A model generated the notes under the pieces. That model had not been told where the DNA came from and did not search any database. It saw only the letters and a program-made list of their open reading frames with translations. Below, one piece after another: positions 57,883 to 64,000 of a stretch of 64,000 nt of DNA. The position numbers and the translations under genes are program-made. The stretch spans positions 43,559,479 through 43,623,478 of the forward strand of contig NC_070611.1 in assembly GCF_027172205.1 (NCBI RefSeq). Reading direction: 5' to 3'. The stretch's first letter is position 1. Every line of letters starts with the position of its first letter. The stretch is from Podarcis raffonei. Lineage: Eukaryota > Chordata > Lepidosauria > Squamata > Lacertidae.

Positions 57883-60865
57883 ATGGTTCCAAGATGGACT
57901 ATGAAATACTGCCTTTCGCTGCTGCTTTTGACCATCCTGCCTTCCCGACCTGCGTTGGAGGGTGTGTTACCAAGAACTGGGTGTCTTTACTTCCCCCTAT
58001 TTTATTTCACTGGTCTTTCTTTGTATTGCCCCTTGCTTTCCTTTTTCTGTTTCTCTTCTTTGTTTCTCTTCTTTTTGTTCTTTCTTTTGAGTGCGATGAC
58101 TGGGGCCTTTATTAATGTCCAATGATTGTAGTCTCATGGGGGTGGTAAATGGTAGACGCCTGGGTGAGAGACAGGAAAATGTCAGTCTCCCAGGTGAGAG
58201 GCTGGGAGGAGAAATGAAGGATTCCTGGTGAGAGCTGGGAGGAACTACGGTCCTCTTTGGGGGGTTAGGGCTAAGAATTACTTTTAAGAGAGGGCTCCGT
58301 ATTCTGCTTACTTGATTTGTTTTCTTGGTAGTTCTCATTTTACTGTTTTATTCAATAATTTAAAATAAAATCTTAAAAAACAACCAACCAACCCAGAGAA
58401 GGCTATCTTACTTCCTGCTGGAAATGAAAAGGACAAGTTCATTGCTATCCTGTTAATTTCAATAGGGCTTCCTATGTGACTGCCTGCCTTTAGATCAGGG
58501 TCCCTGTTTATGTTAAGAAATATTTCTTAACAGCAGTTAATCCGAGTCAAGATAAATTCCTGAAGTACTCAATGTGCCCTCTTCATTGGAAACTACTGTT
58601 GCCCACCAGCTTCTGCCCCCTGGGGCTCTTTTGAGTATGGACCACAGCTACGGTAACTATTCAGTGACGATTCATAATTATGGGAACTAATGGAAGCACT
58701 CCTAACTTATTTACCTCAGAGTAAACTGCATTGAATTTGATAGGACTCTCAGGGCAATTCTAACTATGTCTGCTCAGGGGATAGTTTAATTGACAATGGA
58801 ACTTGAATTAGTCGTAACTAATTTGTTCCTTTGTTTTCGGTGGGGATTTTAGTGCCACTAAAGTGCCCTGTAAGGTTTCATACTAAGGAACAAGAGCTAA
58901 TCCACAACTCTGGCAATAAAATGGAAACTTCCCCCCACTCTCTTTCAGTCTCCAATGTGGCCCTCACAGGAGAAGCTTTACAATCCAGCACCTACAACCC
59001 GCTGGGAGAAGCTATGAATGCCATTGATGGATCTTTAGTAGGTGTATTTACAGAGGGATCCACACAGATTATGAATGCAATCCATGGTGGACGGTAGACT
59101 TGCAGGCACAGTATCAAGTAGCCCATGTAAGCATCACCAATCAGGAAGACTGTTGTGCTCACCGTCTTAATGGGGCTGAAATCCCAATTGGGAACTCCAC
59201 AGAGAGAGGAGGCACCACAAATCCTAGGTACGGTATATAGATCGGATGCTTTGTAGCCAGGGAAGAAGAAGCCGTGGCCCTCCAGGTGTTACTGTAGTAC
59301 CACTCTCATCTTCCTTAGCCATTTTCCATGTTGGTTAGGGTTGCGATTTGGGAATTCAACAATAATTTGGTTGGCCACAGATTCCTTATCTCTGTCTTAC
59401 ACATTGAGATGTCATGAGGTACAATTTTCTGTTCTTCCCTATTTTCCGTTCCACTTCAGTTCACTGTCTGCCAAAAGCTACATTATTTCATTTTGCTGTC
59501 CGCTGTGGGAAAATTACATAATTTATGTAATTCAGTACATAAATTATATAAGTTACAAAGTCCTATGATGCCACCCCACTCATTTAAATGTAAAGAAAAT
59601 GCAAATTGGGGGGTGTTATGTAATCAATTGGACTGAAAGAATTGGACTGAAAGAAGCCAAAACAGCAAATGCTGATCGTATTCACTGGATCAATTTCTGT
59701 TCCGCACATGGAGTGAATTTGTCAACATTGGCCATTTCCACTTCTGTTTTTGCAACATCCTGTGACATCCCTGCTTTACAGGATTATGGCACAGGGAGAA
59801 CAATGTAGTGGAAAAGTTTCAGACAGATCCCTAGCTATTTGAGTTCCCCAAACATAGCAAATATTTGCTCTCTTTCCTGAAATTTTAATGTGTTTTCACC
59901 TTTCTGATAAAGTTCTTCAATTATTGTTTAACACTGTTTCTTGATGTTTTCTTTTCTTTTCTAGATGTGCTGTAATAAATTCTTTGGATGCTGGGGAAAC
60001 ACACAGTTTTTACTGCGAAGCGTCAAAAGGGCAGTTTGTTACAATTACCCTACCAAGGGGCGGATACCTCACGCTTTGTGAAGTCCAGGTGTTTGGTCAG
60101 AAGATAGATTCCAGTGGTAAGTAGGAAAGATATTGGTATCTGTTTATGTGCAAAGAGACTGAGGCTGCATACATCCCATGTACTTAAAGCACATTTAACT
60201 GCATTCTTCCCCCGCAAAAAAAATTCATGGGATCTGTATTTTATAAAAGGGTGCTGGGAACTGTAGCTCTGTGAGAGGTATATTACAGTTATCAAGATTC
60301 TTTACAGGAAGGTATGTCCTTTAAATGGATGGTGTGTATCCAGCCTAATATACAGGAGAAACACAATGTCTATAATGCTGACTTATTCATTAATGGTCAT
60401 TCTGGATGCTGTAGTAGCAGATTTTCTTCACTGAGAAGGTGTTGAAGCAGATTACCTTTGAGGTTCCTTCCAGTGCTATGATTCTGCCATGCCAGAGTTC
60501 CCTGGGAACTGTAGCGTTATATGAGGGAATCTTTCATTAAAGTAATTTCCCCCACAATTCTATGGAGGAAGCCATGACTGTTACATCATTATAATCCATT
60601 CCAAACCCAGCACAATATTTTCTAAAACTTTCCCCCCTCTCCTCCCCTGTGACCCACACCTCCTTCAAATCTGCTTTGCAGGGTTGGGAAAACACCAACG
60701 TGGTAAGAATTTACTTCTACACTTCGACTGTGCTGAATGAATTAGATCAGCAGATAAAGCCCAGCTAAGCCTTTTATTTCTTTTTATTATAAATTTCTTT
60801 GGCAGCCGGCCATGAGCCAGAGAAGAACAAGCCACTCACACCAGGAGAACAAGTTAACACTTCTG
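57883..60865 (+). pseudogene. Second fucolectin (FTP) gene, frame-broken
   Basis: Exons with good splice sites: 57883-57961 (signal peptide, MKYCLSLLLLTILPS), 58949-59227 and 59965-60116 (FTP domain), 60682-60702 and 60806-60865 (linkers). The exon junctions use the same phases as the intact gene at 40.6 kb. The FTP exon is 279 nt against 286 nt in that gene. The 7-nt shortfall lies near 59060, where the SCTH-type motif should be; it removes a Cys and shifts the frame to a stop at 59095-59097. After the shift, NPWWTVDL, ITNQEDCC and GGTTNPR are readable. The first fucose-contacting Arg is Gln here. No pentraxin exon is seen before the window end. It is a pseudogene unless the deletion is an assembly error; the other exons remain open, so loss is recent or the error is real. 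Confidence 0.75.
60162..60345. repeat. MITE-like palindromic repeat
   Basis: GGCTGCATACATCCCATG... / ...TGGTGTGTATCCAGCC ends are inverted, with CTTAAAGCACATTTAA inside; same family as 151-262. Confidence 0.55.
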
Positions 60866-61267
60866 GTAAGTAGACCATTGCATACTGCTAGTTGGGAAGG
60901 AATGTTGCTGGTGGTGTAGTCTTGTAAATGTGGGTGCCAGTTTGGGCATGAATTAGCCACTTTTAAGCAATTTCTGCAATGTGAGTTGTTTAAAGTCACT
61001 CAGCGCTACTTTCTGATATCCTTTAACTCAAGTGAAGCTGTGGCTTTCCAGATGCTGCTGAGCTCATCCATCCTTGGCCATTGGACAGTGGTCTGTGTTG
61101 ATAGGAGTTGGAGTCCAACCAATCTGGAGGGCCATGGATGCCCCATCCCCACTTCAGCTGGAGATGCTGGTGAATTTAGGACTTGAGAATTCAAGGCATT
61201 TGCTTACCCACTGATTGATGGGCCCCCAACTTTACTAATAAGACTAGCACTTATAATTCATTCATAT

Positions 61268-62367
61268 ACCTAACAACAAAGGGAAACGGTAAAGGGACGG
61301 TATCCGCAATATACAAAATACTACTCCAAAACCCCGCAAATCCCCTAGACACAATCAAAAAACAATGGGAGAATGACATAGGCTATGAGATTAACCCCAC
61401 TCAATGGACCAGAATGTGGTCTAAACCCCCCTTTAAATCCATATCAACGAAAAGAAAAGAACTCACACTGAAACTCACCTACAGGTGGTACCTAACACCA
61501 AGGAAACTAGCACTAATACACCCAGGAACCTCACCAAAATGCTGGAGAGGGTGCACCTCCACAGGCACATACCTCCACATGTGGTGGGAGTGTCCCAAAA
61601 TTCAACTATTCTGGACAACAGCCATACAAGAAATATGTAAAATAACTAAGCAAGTAATAGACATCACCCCAGAATTGGCCCTACTAAACATCTTCCAAGA
61701 CAACAATGCCCATTTACACCACAAAGAACTCATAACCCACCTGCTCTCAGCAGCCAGAAACACCATAACCAGACACTGGAGAGACCTGTCAGCAGTAAGC
61801 ATGGACCAATGGTACCAAATAGTATGGGAAACAGCCCTACTAGAAAAATTAACTAATAAACTGAAACTGACATGGGGACAAACAGAAGAAGACGCCTTCA
61901 CCCCAGTATGGCTCCCCTTTATCACATACACAACCCAACAGGACAATGACAATAATCCACCAACAGCATACAAATCAATATGGCTAACCTGATCCAAAAC
62001 ACACACACACCTCACTCACACACGAAAACAAAGATCACCACAGCCAATCACAAGCAAACAATCACACCCTAGGCCAACCCCAACCTCTCTCACCACCAAA
62101 GGAACACAAGTGAACAACACAAGCAACGCTGACACCAAACTCTACATACATTAAACATAATAGAAACACCGCCACCCGACCCCACCCCCATCCATCTTCC
62201 CTCTCTCCACCTCCCCTTTCTTTTTTCTTTCTTTTTTCTTCTCCCCCTAATGCCTCAACAAATGAAACAGATTTGTAAAAATGTTACATGGAAGAAGAAA
62301 AAAAAATACGAGGCACTACACTTCTGTAAAACAAGAAAATCCTTAATAAAAAATATTTTAAAAAATA
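61268..62367 (+). mobile_element. 5'-truncated L1 LINE with perfect 15-bp TSD
   Basis: The frame 61414-61992 encodes the L1 ORF2 C-terminus (YRWYLTPRKLALIH; CWRGC...YLHMWWEC; AARNTITRHWRDLS). A C-rich 3' UTR with a CTTTCTTTTTTC-type pyrimidine tract, AATAAA and an A-rich tail follow. ATAATTCATTCATAT flanks the insertion at 61253-61267 and 62368-62382. The sequence is C-rich on this strand, a different L1 lineage from the copy at 6.7 kb. Confidence 0.92.
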
Positions 62368-62514
62368 ATAATTCATTCATATATTTATTGCAGATCTTTT
62401 TTGTATATTCTCATCACCATTGCTCAGTGATTTAAGTGCAGACAGCTTACATAAAAAAGAAACGAAATAAGCATTTTTTAAAAAAAAAAATCACAATTGC
62501 CAATAAAGAAATGG

Positions 62515-64000
62515 TGATGTTGGCAGGACTCAATCTGAAAAAAATGTACTACTAAAACATGAACATCCTAACCCTCTCAGTTAAATAAATTGAGAGGCTG
62601 CTGCTGGGTTTTAACATCTATTGCATCAGCCACTCTTGTAGTCGATCTGTATCTCCTGTCCTCTCCCTTTGGAGGGACGAGCCTGGAAGCTTGGACTATG
62701 ATTGTGTCCCATACATACACAATATCCCAAATTATATCATACCTTAGTACAGATTTTAATTGTAAGCCACTTTGAGAGCCGACTGTGGCTGGAAAGCAGG
62801 ATAGGCATATGATCAGTAACAAAATAAATTGTTCAGCCTCACTCATCATGAGGACTGATCCTGTTGACTGTAATCCATGAAACTGGTAGTTTCCGAAAGA
62901 TATTTTGGAAGATGCTGTCATTGCATGGAAGCTTCCTAGGGGGTTTTCAGTGAGAAGTCTAGTAATGGTGAACACATCATCTAGATGGTGCACAAACTAA
63001 GAGCTTGTGGACTCTCCTTCTTTGGAGGTTTTTAAGCAAAGTTGGATGGCCATCTGTCAGGGATGCTTTAGTTGATATTCCTGCTTTGCAAGGGGTTGAC
63101 TTGAGGTCCCTTCCAACTCTATGATTCTAGGAATCCAAACATCCCCAAGCAGCAGCTTCCTCATCACTGCTAGTCTCTCCCTGCATAATGCAGCTATAGG
63201 AAAGTGTTGAATATGGTTTCCTGGTGTGTATGAATAATATGTGTATGAATGACATACAGAGTAAGATAGACCTGTTGTATTAACAGAGTAAGTATTCCAG
63301 AGCAAGGGCATCCAGCATGGTCCCCTCAGATACTATGGACTCCAACTCCCATCAGCCCTGGCAAGCATCATCAGTAATCAAGTCTATAGAAGTTACAGTC
63401 CAATGACAGCTGGGAGGTACCACATTGCTGCAGAACGTGCTGTAGAATTGTCTACACTTCTGCATAGTTGAGCTATGGCATCTCGATCACAATATGTAGT
63501 GATGACCACTGTCGCAGATGACTTTGAAAGGGGATTCAATCAATTCATGGAGGATAAGGCCATCAATTGCTACTAGCAATGAAGGCTGTATATTGCAACC
63601 GGCATCAGAGACAGTATGTTGGGGAGTATGGTCAGGGGAGTGCTGCTACACTCATGTTCTGCTTGTGTTGTGGCTTTCCATAGGCAACTGGTTGGCCATT
63701 GTGAGAACAGGATGCTGGAGTAGATAGGCCTTTGATCTGGTCCAGCAAGGCTCCTCTTAGGACGTTTAACTGCAAAGAAATGATTGAGCAAAATGTTCTG
63801 TGTCTCTTGCTGATATTTTTAGTTCTTTTCACCTAAATATTGTTGGGGTTCCCATACTTCCATGTGCCATATCTCCGCTGGGGTCATGCCATTGATTAAT
63901 GCTCTAGTTGCTTTGCAGGTGCGCTACAATCAACAGCATGGGGCGTGGGGAAACCATGTCCTTCACCTGTGCAGGGATGCAGGGCCAGTATGTGACCATT
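62515..64000 (+). repeat. Segmental duplication, copy B, cut by window end
   Basis: Collinear with 43305-44795, covering intron 3 and the start of exon 4 of the fusion lectin gene. It continues past the window. Confidence 0.95.
63919..64000 (+). CDS. Duplicated FTP exon 4, partial at window end
   Basis: The acceptor TTGCTTTGCAG is followed by a frame encoding CATINSMGRGETMSFTCAGM and on to the window end. It is identical in protein to exon 4 of the intact fusion gene, with one silent difference seen (TGT to TGC). It needs a donor exon ending in phase 2, but the last seen exon (60806-60865) ends in phase 1 and no exon 3 copy lies between. So either the third gene lacks its exon 3 here, or this is a stranded exon. 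Confidence 0.7.
   Translation, partial: MRYNQQHGAWGNHVLHLCRDAGPVCDH

Overview
The window looks like a squamate reptile chromosome, probably a lacertid-type lizard. The basis is intron-containing vertebrate genes plus Sauria-type tRNA-derived SINEs (four copies), CR1- and L2-like LINE tails, truncated L1 copies and several MITE families. The species call is an inference from repeat content.

Left part (1-28 kb) is a conserved block. It matches human 12p12.3 (MGP - ART4 - SMCO3/C12orf60 - WBP11) in order and orientation. Two exons at 1.6-2.7 kb encode a small vitamin-K-dependent Gla peptide at the MGP position, but its spacing is that of osteocalcin. The C12orf60 homolog (5.9-6.7 kb, minus) and SMCO3 (11.5-12.2 kb, plus) follow, with SMCO3 nested antisense to C12orf60. 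WBP11 runs from about 15.9 to 27.8 kb on plus; eleven coding exons splice to exactly 642 codons. No ART4 exon was seen between the Gla gene and C12orf60.

Middle part (29-37 kb) is a small replication-dependent histone cluster: H3.2 (minus), H1 (plus), H2B (plus) and H3.2 (plus). All are intronless with TATA/CCAAT promoters and a 3' histone stem-loop plus a purine-rich downstream element. The two H3 genes form a near-perfect inverted repeat around H1 and H2B. No H2A or H4 is present. A promoter-like stretch with two E2F-type sites at 36.1 kb precedes an unassigned transcription unit.

Right part (40-64 kb) is an innate-immunity-type lectin region. A complete six-exon gene encodes a secreted fucolectin (FTP/F-type lectin) domain fused to a pentraxin domain, similar to amphibian pentraxin fusion protein. 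It is followed by the last two exons of a C-type lectin, then a second FTP gene with a frame-breaking 7-nt shortfall. At the window edge lies a segmental duplication of intron 3 and exon 4 of the first FTP gene. The locus continues beyond the window. The remaining sequence is mostly transposon debris, including a young truncated L1 with a perfect 15-bp target-site duplication.
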